A stretch of 64,000 bases of DNA from Psychrobacillus sp044762745 (GTDB lineage Bacteria > Bacillota > Bacilli > Bacillales_A > Planococcaceae): contig NZ_JBIWEX010000012.1 in NCBI RefSeq assembly GCF_044762745.1, positions 59,135 through 123,134 of the forward strand, written 5' to 3'. Of the stretch, positions 16,309 to 24,940 are shown one piece after another. How positions within the stretch are numbered: the stretch's first letter is position 1; the number at the start of each line of letters is the position of its first letter. The notes under the pieces were generated by a model. That model was not told the DNA's origin. It saw only the letters and a program-made list of their open reading frames with translations, and did no database searches. The position numbers and the translations under genes were made by a program.

Positions 16309-18654
16309 TTACTCTGTAATTAAACTATAAGCAGAAATTTTCTTAATTCTTCGAGATACTAACATTGAGATTATGTAGGCTAAAATAAGGATTCCTACAC
16401 AAATCATTAGAATAATTGGTAAATGAATGATAAAATCCAAACGTTTAACCCCTGCACTAGAAAGTAATACGGAAAGCATGGGATTAGTGCAAAATAGCCC
16501 AAGTACACCACCAATCGCAACACCTGTAATGATCACAGGTAGAAAACTGATGGATATTTGATTCATCAGTTGAATCGTTGAATAGCCTATTGCTTTCATT
16601 ACACCAAACTCTTTCTTACGCTTTGTAATCATCGTTTTAATGACTAGATATAGAATCATTACAACTACTAGAACAGTAATTATTAAAACCATCACCATAA
16701 CAGCAAATACTGCAGCTGTATACATACTCGTTTGACTTTCTATATTTTCATCGATATCTATTGTTTCAACTATATAGTTCCCGTACTGTTCCTGGACATT
16801 TTTGATAAAGTCTTTGTTCGATATTCCGTCTAAATATACATAAAGGGTAGTACCTTTATAATCTGATTGTAATTGCTGAATTCCTTCCATTGTTACTGCG
16901 GCTACCTGACCTAAATTACCAATTGATTGACTGAGTCCCGTTACCAAATAACTTTTTGTTTTAGCCCTATATTCCACTTCAACTGTATCACCAATTCCTT
17001 TATTGATTTGACTAGATACAACCCATGAGATGGATATTTCATTTTCATGCAGTGGCTGTCGTCCTTCATAAACAATATTATTTTCTAATTGGTTATAATG
17101 ATTGGTAACGTTTGTATATACAGTTTGACCATCAATTTTTGTATTAATAATGTCGAATATATTCACTTTCCTTACATGGTCCATTTGTTCAACGTCTCTC
17201 AAAAGATCTCTTGTATCTGCATCTGGCTTAACAGCTATAAACACATTTGCAGGTTCTGATCCGAATAAGTTAACAAATGCGGTTTTGTCAAAAGCAATAT
17301 TGTAATATAGCACTACTGAAAAGACTGTGGCAAAAGTTAAAGCCATAATGATTATAATAATCATTATATTTTGTTTTGCATTTGCCAACATTGATTTAAT
17401 AGCAAGTAAAAAATGAAGACCACCTTTCGCTTTCTCCAAAGGAATGTGATTTTTTCTAAAACTATGTGTTTGAATACCTCCACGGAGTGCCGCAACGGGG
17501 AGAATTTTTCGTACACGGAAGGCCGATAATAATGTTACGATTACAACACAAATCGTCACAAGGAATAGACTGATTAAGTTAACGTTCATATCAAAGCTTT
17601 GAAGCCATACTAATCCAGATAAGGTTGAAATAATACCTCCAATCAGAGGCATTAGAGCATATGACAATGCAATTCCTACCACGCTCGCACAAAGAGCAAT
17701 CAAGATATACTGCAGAATAATGGATGAAAGAATTTGCCCACTTGTATAGCCAATTGCTTTCAGCACTCCTATATTTGCCATTCCGTCTTCCATGTTATTT
17801 GAAACACGGAACTTAATGACAATTAGTGAAACAAGCACAATAATTGTTGCAAAAGCTACTAATATTGTAGCCACTATGTTAATAGTCAATGTGTTTACGT
17901 TTTTTACTAGTTCAATATTTAAACCCCAAATGTTTAAAGTCGATTCCTCTAATTGAGATTCCTTTACATTCTGAATAAAATCATTTTCCAACTTCGAAGA
18001 TTGTGTTTGGTCTTCCATCACTGCCGATATGATCAACCCTTTTGATTGATTGTCTAGTTCGTCTGCTAATGTTTGATAGGAAGTCTTTGGTAACATAAAT
18101 TTCATAACTCCGATGTTATTTGTACCCATTATCGTTGTTTCAAAGAATCCAGCAATTCGATATTCATATTCCTTGTCTTGATAAGTGATGGTAAAATCAT
18201 CACCTAATTCATAACTGCCATTTGTTTTAAAACTATAAGGCACAAAAATATCATTGGTACTCGATGTATTTAGCTTTTCAATCATCTTTAACGGTCCAAT
18301 ATTACGATCAGCATCCGCATTAAAAATAACAGCACTGCTCGATAATTCCCCATTACCAAAGTTGAAATTAGCAGTGTTCATATTGATAATCTCTTCTGTT
18401 TCAGTCTCTTTTACCCCAGAATAGTTTGCTAAAAATTCTTCGTGGATCGAATGATAACTTGATTGATCCATCACAATCGTTACATGAGGATCGTTTAATT
18501 GTTCAACTTTCTGATCAAAAAATGCATTTAGTTGAATAATGACCATTAGGCCAATATTCAGAAGTAGCGCAGCAACCAAAATGAATATAAATAAAGAAAC
18601 GGTAGCAGATTTACTTTTTCTAATATTCGCCATAGCTAGATTCATGATTTTCAC
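16309..18654 (-). CDS. ABC transporter permease, FtsX/MacB type, with two large extracellular domains
   Basis: 781 aa. Layout: one membrane helix at about residues 15-38, an extracellular region to about 250, three helices (about 255-380), then the pattern repeats: a helix near 425-445, a second extracellular region to about 640, and three helices to the end. This duplicated FtsX organisation is typical of transporters moving lipoproteins, peptides or antibiotics. 'GVMKAIGYSTIQL' and 'GVLKAIGYTSGQI' are the coupling helices in the two halves. It starts one base after its ATPase stop. With the adjacent two-component system I infer envelope-stress or antimicrobial-peptide defence; the substrate is unknown. 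Confidence 0.85.
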   Translation of the reverse strand: MKIMNLAMANIRKSKSATVSLFIFILVAALLLNIGLMVIIQLNAFFDQKVEQLNDPHVTIVMDQSSYHSIHEEFLANYSGVKETETEEIINMNTANFNFGNGELSSSAVIFNADADRNIGPLKMIEKLNTSSTNDIFVPYSFKTNGSYELGDDFTITYQDKEYEYRIAGFFETTIMGTNNIGVMKFMLPKTSYQTLADELDNQSKGLIISAVMEDQTQSSKLENDFIQNVKESQLEESTLNIWGLNIELVKNVNTLTINIVATILVAFATIIVLVSLIVIKFRVSNNMEDGMANIGVLKAIGYTSGQILSSIILQYILIALCASVVGIALSYALMPLIGGIISTLSGLVWLQSFDMNVNLISLFLVTICVVIVTLLSAFRVRKILPVAALRGGIQTHSFRKNHIPLEKAKGGLHFLLAIKSMLANAKQNIMIIIIIMALTFATVFSVVLYYNIAFDKTAFVNLFGSEPANVFIAVKPDADTRDLLRDVEQMDHVRKVNIFDIINTKIDGQTVYTNVTNHYNQLENNIVYEGRQPLHENEISISWVVSSQINKGIGDTVEVEYRAKTKSYLVTGLSQSIGNLGQVAAVTMEGIQQLQSDYKGTTLYVYLDGISNKDFIKNVQEQYGNYIVETIDIDENIESQTSMYTAAVFAVMVMVLIITVLVVVMILYLVIKTMITKRKKEFGVMKAIGYSTIQLMNQISISFLPVIITGVAIGGVLGLFCTNPMLSVLLSSAGVKRLDFIIHLPIILMICVGILILAYIISMLVSRRIKKISAYSLITE

Positions 18655-18655
18655 C

Positions 18656-19417
18656 TTACCACCCCATTTCTGCTAGGAAATGTTGGAGCTTTTCATGCCG
18701 TTCGATATTCTTTTGTTCACTGTATACACTTAACTGCAAATCACCACAAATGACACCATCTCGCAAATATAAAATTCGATTTCCGCGCAATGCTGTTTTC
18801 ATATCATGAGTGACCATGACAATACTTTGCCCATTTCGATTTACATTTGTTAATACATCTAACACACTATCACTAGATGCAGAGTTTAATGCACCGGTTG
18901 GTTCATCTGCGAATAGTATTCTCGGACTGTTAATCAATGCACGAACAATTCCAACTCGCTGTGCCTCACCACCGGAAAGTTGTGTCGGAAATTTAGACCA
19001 TGTGTTTTCATTGATCCCCACCTGAATTAATAATTCTTTCGCTTTTTGTACGAGCTCACGCTTATTCTTATTTACTAAAAGACCACTTGCCAGTACATTA
19101 TCGAGTACGCTCATATTATCTAGTAAATATATTTGTTGAAACACAAAGCCACAATTGTTTCTTCTAAATATCGCTAGTTGATCATTGTTTAATTTAGCTA
19201 AATTTTTTCCAGCAAAATCGATTTCACCTAATGTTGGTTTATCCATGCCACTAATTGCGTAAAGTAGAGTGGATTTCCCAGATCCTGAACTACCCATTAT
19301 GATGGTAAAATCCCCTTCAACTAAACTGATATCTACATTTTTCAAAACATGTTGCTGAATTCCACCGCTCGAAAAGGTTTTACATAGCTTCTCCGTCTTA
19401 ATAATTGTCTTTGTCAT
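18656..19417 (-). CDS. ABC transporter ATP-binding protein (MacB/LolD type)
   Basis: 253 aa. Walker A 'GSSGSGKSTLL' (residues 42-52), Q-loop 'FVFQQIYLLDNMSVLDNV', signature 'LSGGEAQRVGIVRALINSPRILFADEPTGAL' (Walker B DEP) and H-loop 'VTHDM'. This is the MacB/LolD/BceA subclass that pairs with FtsX-type permeases such as the following gene. It is the first gene of a two-gene operon; GGGAGAG lies about 13 bases before the ATG. Cytoplasmic, energising the transporter. Confidence 0.92.
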   Translation of the reverse strand: MTKTIIKTEKLCKTFSSGGIQQHVLKNVDISLVEGDFTIIMGSSGSGKSTLLYAISGMDKPTLGEIDFAGKNLAKLNNDQLAIFRRNNCGFVFQQIYLLDNMSVLDNVLASGLLVNKNKRELVQKAKELLIQVGINENTWSKFPTQLSGGEAQRVGIVRALINSPRILFADEPTGALNSASSDSVLDVLTNVNRNGQSIVMVTHDMKTALRGNRILYLRDGVICGDLQLSVYSEQKNIERHEKLQHFLAEMGW

Positions 19418-19477
19418 GTTTTTTTAGCACTCTCCCTTTATTAAGCTCCTGTTTGTATTTTTAACTTTAGAAAAACA

Positions 19478-19503
19478 CAACTCGGCCAAAATAGGTCGAG
19501 TTG
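19478..19503 (-). terminator. Hairpin between the two-component and ABC operons
   Basis: CAACTCGgCC / GGtCGAGTTG with a 6-base loop, followed on minus by TGTTTTTC. It is a second hairpin after the kinase gene, immediately before the transporter leader, so it may be a backup terminator or an attenuator. Confidence 0.45.
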
Positions 19504-19552
19504 ATGTCTTTTATGCGGATATCTATGAAAACTTATACATTCCTATCCGCCA

Positions 19553-19585
19553 AAGAAAAAAGACCGTAATGAAGATTACAGTCTT
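19553..19585 (-). terminator. Terminator of the two-component operon
   Basis: 11-bp stem AAGACcGTAAT / ATTACaGTCTT with a 4-base loop and TTTTTTC on minus, 58 bases after the kinase stop. Confidence 0.75.
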
Positions 19586-19642
19586 ATCATACAAAATGAA
19601 TTCTTATTAAATCTTTGTGCAATTCTTAACTAATTCTTAAAT

Positions 19643-20908
19643 TTATGCAAGCTTGATTTTCAAGACTACAGTAAACCCATCTTTTAGGTTGTAACAGTTA
19701 ATTTGGCCATACATATTTTCCATGAAGTACTTCGATATATATAGACCAAGGCCTGAACCATTCTTGCCATCGACATTTTTCCCTCGATAATATTTATTAA
19801 ATAGTAGAGGTAATTCTTCTTCACTAATTCCAGATCCGAAGTCTATAATGTGGAGTTCAAGGTACCCCTGATTGATTTGAGACTTAATAGTGATCTTTGT
19901 TCCGGCATATTTATATGAATTACTGATAATATTATCTATTACCTGCTGCATACGTACGGGATCCGTTAAAATAATACATTGTGGAATTAAATCATAGACG
20001 ATTTGATGATCATAATTGACATTCTCAATCATATCAACAAGTACTTCGCTCGATTCTTCGGATACCGTTAATTTTAACTGTTGGAGCTCTTCTAAAGTGG
20101 CGTGAAACATATCCGTAACAAGTAAGTTAATTTGCTCTGCTTTCGTATAGATAGTATTCACTTGCTTAATCACCTTCTCGTCTTTTGCCTGCATAAGCAT
20201 TAATTCGCTAACCGCTTTGATTGAAGCGACAGGCGTCTTAATATCATGACTTAATGTGGCAACAAGCTCTTTCTTACTACGGTTAGATTCATACTCTCTT
20301 TGACGTGCACACCCTAGTTCTTCACGTAATAAATCAAAACTTTCCGTGAACGCACCAAAGTAATTGTTCTTGTCCATATTTAAAGGTATGTCTAAATTGC
20401 CCCTAGCCACATTTGCTGCGAAATTTCGAAGCTGCTGAAACGGTCTCAATAACGTTCTATATAGATAAATAATATAAAGAATACTAATAATCATTAATAA
20501 ACCAAATATCAAACTGATAGATGTGACTAGTTCACTTTTCATTTGTTCCACTATTTCTTGTTCGTTATTACGGATAATTATTTTCCCTACAATTTCGTTA
20601 TTTTGCTTAAGATCTATTAATGTATCTCTATTTTTTATGGAATCAAATAAATTGTTAAAATGATTGTCTGGTGTTTGGTAAATCACGTTTTCTAATTGAT
20701 CTATGATAGAAAATGGTTGTTTTATGTCGCTGTTGTGAAAAGTTTCTTCACTAACTTTTCCCCAATTTTTTTCGGCAGTTTTAACCACATCATTTATGGC
20801 TACAAGATCCACTTCTGAAATATTTTTATTGCTAATAATCATTATTGAAAAAGTAATTCCTGCAGCAAAAACAGCCAAAATCATGACAATTAGCAGTTTT
20901 ATTCTCAT
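19643..20908 (-). CDS. Sensor histidine kinase
   Basis: 421 aa, taking the ATG at 20908 (MRIKLLIVM), which overlaps the regulator stop as ATGA. Membrane helices at about residues 4-25 and 131-151 bracket an extracellular sensor of about 100 residues; a HAMP linker follows. H-box 'LSHDIKTPVASIK' with His at about 221, N-box 'QQVIDNIISNSYKYA', G1 'DFGSGISEEELPLLFNKYYRG' and G2 'GSGLGLYISKYFM'. It phosphorylates the response regulator encoded just upstream. Unlike BceS-type kinases it has a real extracellular domain, so it could sense a ligand directly. The neighbouring ABC transporter is the likely target operon. Confidence 0.9.
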   Translation of the reverse strand: MRIKLLIVMILAVFAAGITFSIMIISNKNISEVDLVAINDVVKTAEKNWGKVSEETFHNSDIKQPFSIIDQLENVIYQTPDNHFNNLFDSIKNRDTLIDLKQNNEIVGKIIIRNNEQEIVEQMKSELVTSISLIFGLLMIISILYIIYLYRTLLRPFQQLRNFAANVARGNLDIPLNMDKNNYFGAFTESFDLLREELGCARQREYESNRSKKELVATLSHDIKTPVASIKAVSELMLMQAKDEKVIKQVNTIYTKAEQINLLVTDMFHATLEELQQLKLTVSEESSEVLVDMIENVNYDHQIVYDLIPQCIILTDPVRMQQVIDNIISNSYKYAGTKITIKSQINQGYLELHIIDFGSGISEEELPLLFNKYYRGKNVDGKNGSGLGLYISKYFMENMYGQINCYNLKDGFTVVLKIKLA

Positions 20909-21594
20909 TGGTTGGTATCCTCTAAAACATATCCTGTTCCCCACACAGTTTTTATATATTGCGGTTCCTTTGGATTACGTTCAATTTTCTCACGTAAATG
21001 TCGAATATGTACATTTAGGGTACCATCACCTACAAAGGAATCTCCCCATACATTTTGAAACAATTCATCTTTTGTGATGATACGGTTTTTATTTTTCGCC
21101 AAATATGACAGAAGTTTATATTCCATTGTCTTTAGTTGAATATCAATACCATTTACTCGAACACGATGAAGTTTCGTATCAATTTGGATCTGTCCAAACT
21201 CTAAAACTTCTTGTTGGTTGCTAGAACCACTGCCATATCTTTTAAGTACTGCTTTTACTTTTGCTAGTAAAATACTTAGTGTATATGGCTTTTGTATGTA
21301 ATCGTCGCCACCTATGTTAAGCGCAATTAGCACGTCGTCATCGCTAGAACGAGCACTTATAAATAGAATCGGAATCTGCGTTGTTTTACGCAATTTTTTA
21401 CATAAATCAAACCCCGAATCATCCCCAAGATTGATGTCTAGAAGAATCAATGATGGTTCATGTTCCTCCAAAAAACGTTCGCATCCTTGCGCGCTTGTCA
21501 CAAATTCCGTTTTGACTTCAAACATATTAAAGTATTCACAAGTTGTTTCAGCTAGAGCAATCTCATCATCAACAATTAAACAATCTAATTTCAT
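20905..21594 (-). CDS. OmpR-family response regulator
   Basis: 229 aa. The receiver domain has acidic residues 'VDDE' (9-11), the phospho-acceptor Asp53 in 'LLDINLGDDSG', 'FISARSS' and Lys in 'QKPYTLS'. The C-terminal winged helix covers about 130-225, with 'LKTMEYKLLSYLAKNKNRIITKDELF' and 'DGTLNVHIRHLREKI'. Overlaps the kinase by 4 bases. Expected to control the ABC operon downstream; I could not find a convincing direct-repeat operator. Confidence 0.92.
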   Translation of the reverse strand: MKLDCLIVDDEIALAETTCEYFNMFEVKTEFVTSAQGCERFLEEHEPSLILLDINLGDDSGFDLCKKLRKTTQIPILFISARSSDDDVLIALNIGGDDYIQKPYTLSILLAKVKAVLKRYGSGSSNQQEVLEFGQIQIDTKLHRVRVNGIDIQLKTMEYKLLSYLAKNKNRIITKDELFQNVWGDSFVGDGTLNVHIRHLREKIERNPKEPQYIKTVWGTGYVLEDTNQ

Positions 21595-21850
21595 CGTATA
21601 TCTCCTAGAAAAAGATTATCCCGCTTTGATCAGATGCGCCTTAGCGTAAGCTTTCACTTCATTCAGTCAGGGTTTGGACCCACAAAAATTGAGAACCTTT
21701 TGCATTAATCTCCCCACTTATAGAAGTGGGAAACTTCTGTACCTGTCGCAAACTCTCGGTACAAAAAACCATTTGCTGAATGAAGTTAACAGGATATCTT
21801 CAGTATACATTAGATTTGATAAGTAGGTGTAAAGTCTAACCCACAAAAAA
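21595..21850. other. Intergenic stretch with hairpin, possible mobile-element debris
   Basis: No gene is recognised. CCCACTTATAGAAGTGGG at 21713-21730 is a perfect short hairpin of the type found at IS200/IS605 ends, and GCGCCTTAGCGTAAGC at about 21640 has short internal symmetry. An 85-codon frame at 21718-21975 spans this and the yitT terminator and is not counted. Confidence 0.35.
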
Positions 21851-21887
21851 AAACGGCTCTCGTCTTGCACGAGACTGACCGTTTCAT
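21847..21887 (-). terminator. Terminator of yitT
   Basis: Stem AAACGG..CTCGT / ACGAG..CCGTTT (21851-21884) with TTTTTTTTT on the minus strand, about 120 bases after the yitT stop. Confidence 0.75.
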
Positions 21888-22002
21888 ATAGCTTGACTAT
21901 TTGTAATTTATAATTCAGGCTTTTTGTTCCAGTAGTACCACCGTTTCTACATGTTTGGAGTGTATGTGACAACATTGGGTACTGTTGGGTTTATGTTCAG
22001 GA

Positions 22003-22875
22003 TTAATGAATATCTCGCTTTGTGAAACTACCACCTTTAACTTCTGCTACGTCATAGACCGTAATAAAGGCATTTGCGTCAATTTCATTAATAATTTCTT
22101 TCATTTTACTTTCTTCCAAACGGTTGATTACACAAGTGATTTCCTTTAAACGATCATTTGAATAACCGCCGTAAACATCATTATATGTTGCTCCACGACC
22201 TAATCTAACGCGAATTGTTTCAATCATTAATTCGTGTTGATTTGTGATAATTTTAAAGGTTTTAGAGCCACTTAAACCTTCTTCAACAATGTGAATTACT
22301 TTAGAAGCAATAAAGTAAGCGATTGCTGAAAGAATAGCCCCTTGTAGACCAAATACTGTTGAAACAACAATAAAGACAAACATATTTAAGAATAATATTA
22401 AATCACTTGTCCCAAAAGGCAATTTTTTAGAAAGTAATACAGCTAACATATCAATTCCATCTATTGCGCCACCATTACGCAATGCTAACCCCATACCAAA
22501 ACCAATGATAATACCACCAACAACAGTAACTAACAACGTATCACCATGAATAATCGTTGGTACCTTATGCATAACGGTAGTACCGGCTGCTAGTGATGCA
22601 ATGCCAATAACCGAATAAACAGCAAAACTTTTACCAATTTGCTTGTATCCTAACCAAACAAAAGGAAGGTTAATAACTGCAATTAGAAGGCCTAATGGCA
22701 ATCCAAATAGTTGTGAGCCCACGATACTTAAACCTGTCACTCCACCATCTGAAACGTTGTTTGGGATTAATACTGCTTCTAGGCCATACGCCGCAATAAG
22801 AGCACCAATAATAATCAATAATACTTTTGAAAGTATCTTCAGTTTATTTGGTTTTTGTTTTGTAATTTTATTCAT
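22003..22875 (-). CDS. YitT family membrane protein (DUF161 + DUF2179)
   Basis: 290 aa. Five to six membrane helices (about residues 15-205) include 'GLEAVLIPNNVSDGGVTGLSI' and 'LALRNGGAIDGIDMLAVLLSKK', both characteristic of the YitT family. The soluble C-terminal DUF2179 domain (about 215-285) ends in 'VYDVAEVKGGSF'. The family is common in Bacillales and its transport substrate is unknown. Single-gene transcript, divergent from ytoQ, with which it shares a 190-base intergenic region. Confidence 0.9.
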   Translation of the reverse strand: MNKITKQKPNKLKILSKVLLIIIGALIAAYGLEAVLIPNNVSDGGVTGLSIVGSQLFGLPLGLLIAVINLPFVWLGYKQIGKSFAVYSVIGIASLAAGTTVMHKVPTIIHGDTLLVTVVGGIIIGFGMGLALRNGGAIDGIDMLAVLLSKKLPFGTSDLILFLNMFVFIVVSTVFGLQGAILSAIAYFIASKVIHIVEEGLSGSKTFKIITNQHELMIETIRVRLGRGATYNDVYGGYSNDRLKEITCVINRLEESKMKEIINEIDANAFITVYDVAEVKGGSFTKRDIH

Positions 22876-23064
22876 TTATCTTCCCCGTTTCAAACTAATT
22901 TCTTTTTTGATACTTATGTATTTTTTTGTTCATACCGCTTTAAAAGTATAGCTTATTCAACTAAAAAATGGAAATAAAAAGTGTCCTTTTTGGTGCTCGC
23001 TTTGAAAACTTCATTAATATTAGATACAATATAATTACAGTCAAATAATATTGGAGGAATTAGA

Positions 23065-23505
23065 ATGGAACTTATTGTTTATTTAGCAGGTCAAATTCAT
23101 GATGATTGGAGAGAAGAAGTTGCACAAAAAGCAAAGGCAAAAGATCTTCCTCTTCATTTTGTAGCCCCGCAAACAAACCATGATCGTTCAGACAATATCG
23201 GCGAAGAAATTCAAGGAAAACAGCCATCTAATCTTTATAAAGATGATGCAGCATCAGATATTAATAATTTCAGAACACAAGTCTTAATGCAGAAAGCAGA
23301 TATCGTTATAGCTTTATTCGGTGAAAAATATAAACAATGGAATACAGCAATGGACGCCAGCATGGCCATTGCCATGAACAAGCCGACGATTATCATTAGA
23401 CCTGAATCATTAATTCACCCATTAAAAGAGCTTTCAAACAAAGCAAATGTAACCGTAGCAACCGTTGATCAAGCGATAGATGTGATCAGTTATATTTTTG
23501 ATTGA
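23065..23505 (+). CDS. ytoQ: YtoQ family protein
   Basis: 146 aa, full length for YtoQ. 'MELIVYLAGQIHDDWREEV' and 'VAPQTNHDRSDNIGEEIQG' match the family. The fold resembles nucleoside 2-deoxyribosyltransferase-like proteins ('DIVIALFGEKYKQWNTAMDASMAIAMNKP'), but no activity is established. TATAAT lies at 23030-23035 and GGAGG 8-9 bases before the ATG. Followed by a strong terminator. A truncated second copy of its 5' end lies at 16090. Confidence 0.9.
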   Translation: MELIVYLAGQIHDDWREEVAQKAKAKDLPLHFVAPQTNHDRSDNIGEEIQGKQPSNLYKDDAASDINNFRTQVLMQKADIVIALFGEKYKQWNTAMDASMAIAMNKPTIIIRPESLIHPLKELSNKANVTVATVDQAIDVISYIFD

Positions 23506-23520
23506 TATCAAAATGAATAA

Positions 23521-23556
23521 AAACAGTGAGTTTGAATCTTTACTCACTGTTTTTTA
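23521..23556. terminator. Terminator between ytoQ and the dus gene
   Basis: Stem AAACAGTGAG / CTCACTGTTT with TTTTTA on plus and A-rich flank on the other side; serves ytoQ and possibly the convergent dus gene. Confidence 0.8.
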
Positions 23557-23581
23557 TCATTCTACTATTTTCCCCATCCCA

Positions 23582-24544
23582 TTAACTTTCTTTTCCAAAG
23601 TTATCGAGCATTGCCCGCACTTCATCTGTTGATTTCGTGTTCATCAATTGATTTCTTAATTCACCAGCTCCACGAAATCCTTTGACATAAATTTTGAAAA
23701 AGCGATGAAGCCCTGTGATTGACCGTGGTAGTAGCTCCGCATATTGATCTTGAAGATCAAGTTGCAATCTTAAAAGATCAAGGTATTCTTTACTGCTATG
23801 TTCTTTTGGCTCTTTTTCGAAAGCAAAAGGATTTTTAAAAATACCTCGCCCGATCATAACGCCATCAATACCATATTTCTCAGCAAGCTTTAGCCCAGTT
23901 TCACGGTCAGGAATATCACCGTTAATTGTTAAAAGTGTATTGGGTGCGATACGGTCACGTAATTTTTTGATTTCCGGAATTAGCTCCCAATGCGCATCTA
24001 CTTGGCTCATTTCTTTTCTTGTACGTAAATGAATAGAAAGGTTCGCAATATCCTGTTCTAAAATATGCGTTAGCCACTCCTCCCACTCATTTACATCGTT
24101 ATAGCCAAGTCGTGTTTTCACGCTGACAGGCAGTCCACCCGCTTTTGCTGCTTGAATAAGCTCTGCCGCAACTTCAGGACGCAAGATAAGGCCACTACCT
24201 TTCCCTCTCGTTGCTACATTTGGTACAGGACAGCCCATATTAATATCGATGCCTTTAAATCCTAGCTCTGCCATGCCAATACTCATTTGACGGAAATATT
24301 CGGGATTATCCCCCCAAATATGTGCCACCATTGGCTGTTCATCTTCTGTAAAAATCAAACGGCCGCGCACACTTTTCATGCCCTCTGGATGACAATAGCT
24401 ATCCGAGTTTGTAAACTCTGTGAAAAATACATCCGGTCTACCGGCTTTACTTACTACGTGACGAAAAACAACATCTGTTACATCTTCCATTGGTGCAAGT
24501 ACAAAAAATGGTCGCGGTAAATCACGCCAAAAATTATCTATCAT
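23582..24544 (-). CDS. tRNA-dihydrouridine synthase
   Basis: 320 aa from the ATG at 24544 (MIDNFWRDL); an in-frame TTG at 24556 has the ribosome site too close. TIM-barrel flavoprotein of the Dus family: 'LAPMEDVTDVVFR', 'GIDINMGCPVPNVATRGKGSGL' with the catalytic Cys, 'SVKTRLGYN', 'LSIHLRTRKEMS', 'TINGDIPD' and 'GVMIGRGIFKNPFAF'. It reduces uridines in tRNA D-loops using NADPH and FMN. The paralogue class (DusB or DusC-like) cannot be fixed by eye. Confidence 0.92.
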   Translation of the reverse strand: MIDNFWRDLPRPFFVLAPMEDVTDVVFRHVVSKAGRPDVFFTEFTNSDSYCHPEGMKSVRGRLIFTEDEQPMVAHIWGDNPEYFRQMSIGMAELGFKGIDINMGCPVPNVATRGKGSGLILRPEVAAELIQAAKAGGLPVSVKTRLGYNDVNEWEEWLTHILEQDIANLSIHLRTRKEMSQVDAHWELIPEIKKLRDRIAPNTLLTINGDIPDRETGLKLAEKYGIDGVMIGRGIFKNPFAFEKEPKEHSSKEYLDLLRLQLDLQDQYAELLPRSITGLHRFFKIYVKGFRGAGELRNQLMNTKSTDEVRAMLDNFGKES

Positions 24545-24556
24545 ATTAAAATCCAA

Positions 24557-24940
24557 ATCCTCTCATTACTATTACTTCGTTTTTGATGATGAAGCTTTCT
24601 TTAAAACATTCCTAAAGAAGCTCGGTTCACCTTCACTATAAACTCTAAATATGCATAGCTCTACGGTATAGACTAATCTGCGCGGACTCTCATATTCCTT
24701 AAAATAATTATACAACTAAATTATTTTAGTTCCAACCATGTAGTGTATGTGGCAACACATGGGCCGTTTGGTGAGTTTATACTTGTTTTATAAAGCTATA
24801 TCCCGTTAAAAAAGCAGATTCTATCATCTTCCATTAATGCCCATTGTTGATATTTTTGAAAAAACTAGATCTAATAACTAGAAACCTATAATATAATTAT
24901 TAAGATAATTAAAATAATTTGAAGGGGAGGAGAGTTATCT
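24557..24940. other. Intergenic stretch with an unassigned 47-codon frame
   Basis: Minus strand 24715-24572 is open from a TTG for 47 codons (…RRLVYTVELCIFRVYSEGEP…), with no ribosome site; it may be a relic. At 24738-24780 GTGTATGTGGCAACA and the following TTTGGTGAGTTTAT resemble 21959-21995, which suggests a shared dispersed repeat. The M3 peptidase promoter probably lies near the TATAATATAATTATT at about 24890. Confidence 0.35.

Noticed and set aside
21718..21975. 85-codon minus-strand frame downstream of yitT
   Set aside because: It runs through the yitT terminator hairpin and shows no protein-like composition or ribosome site.
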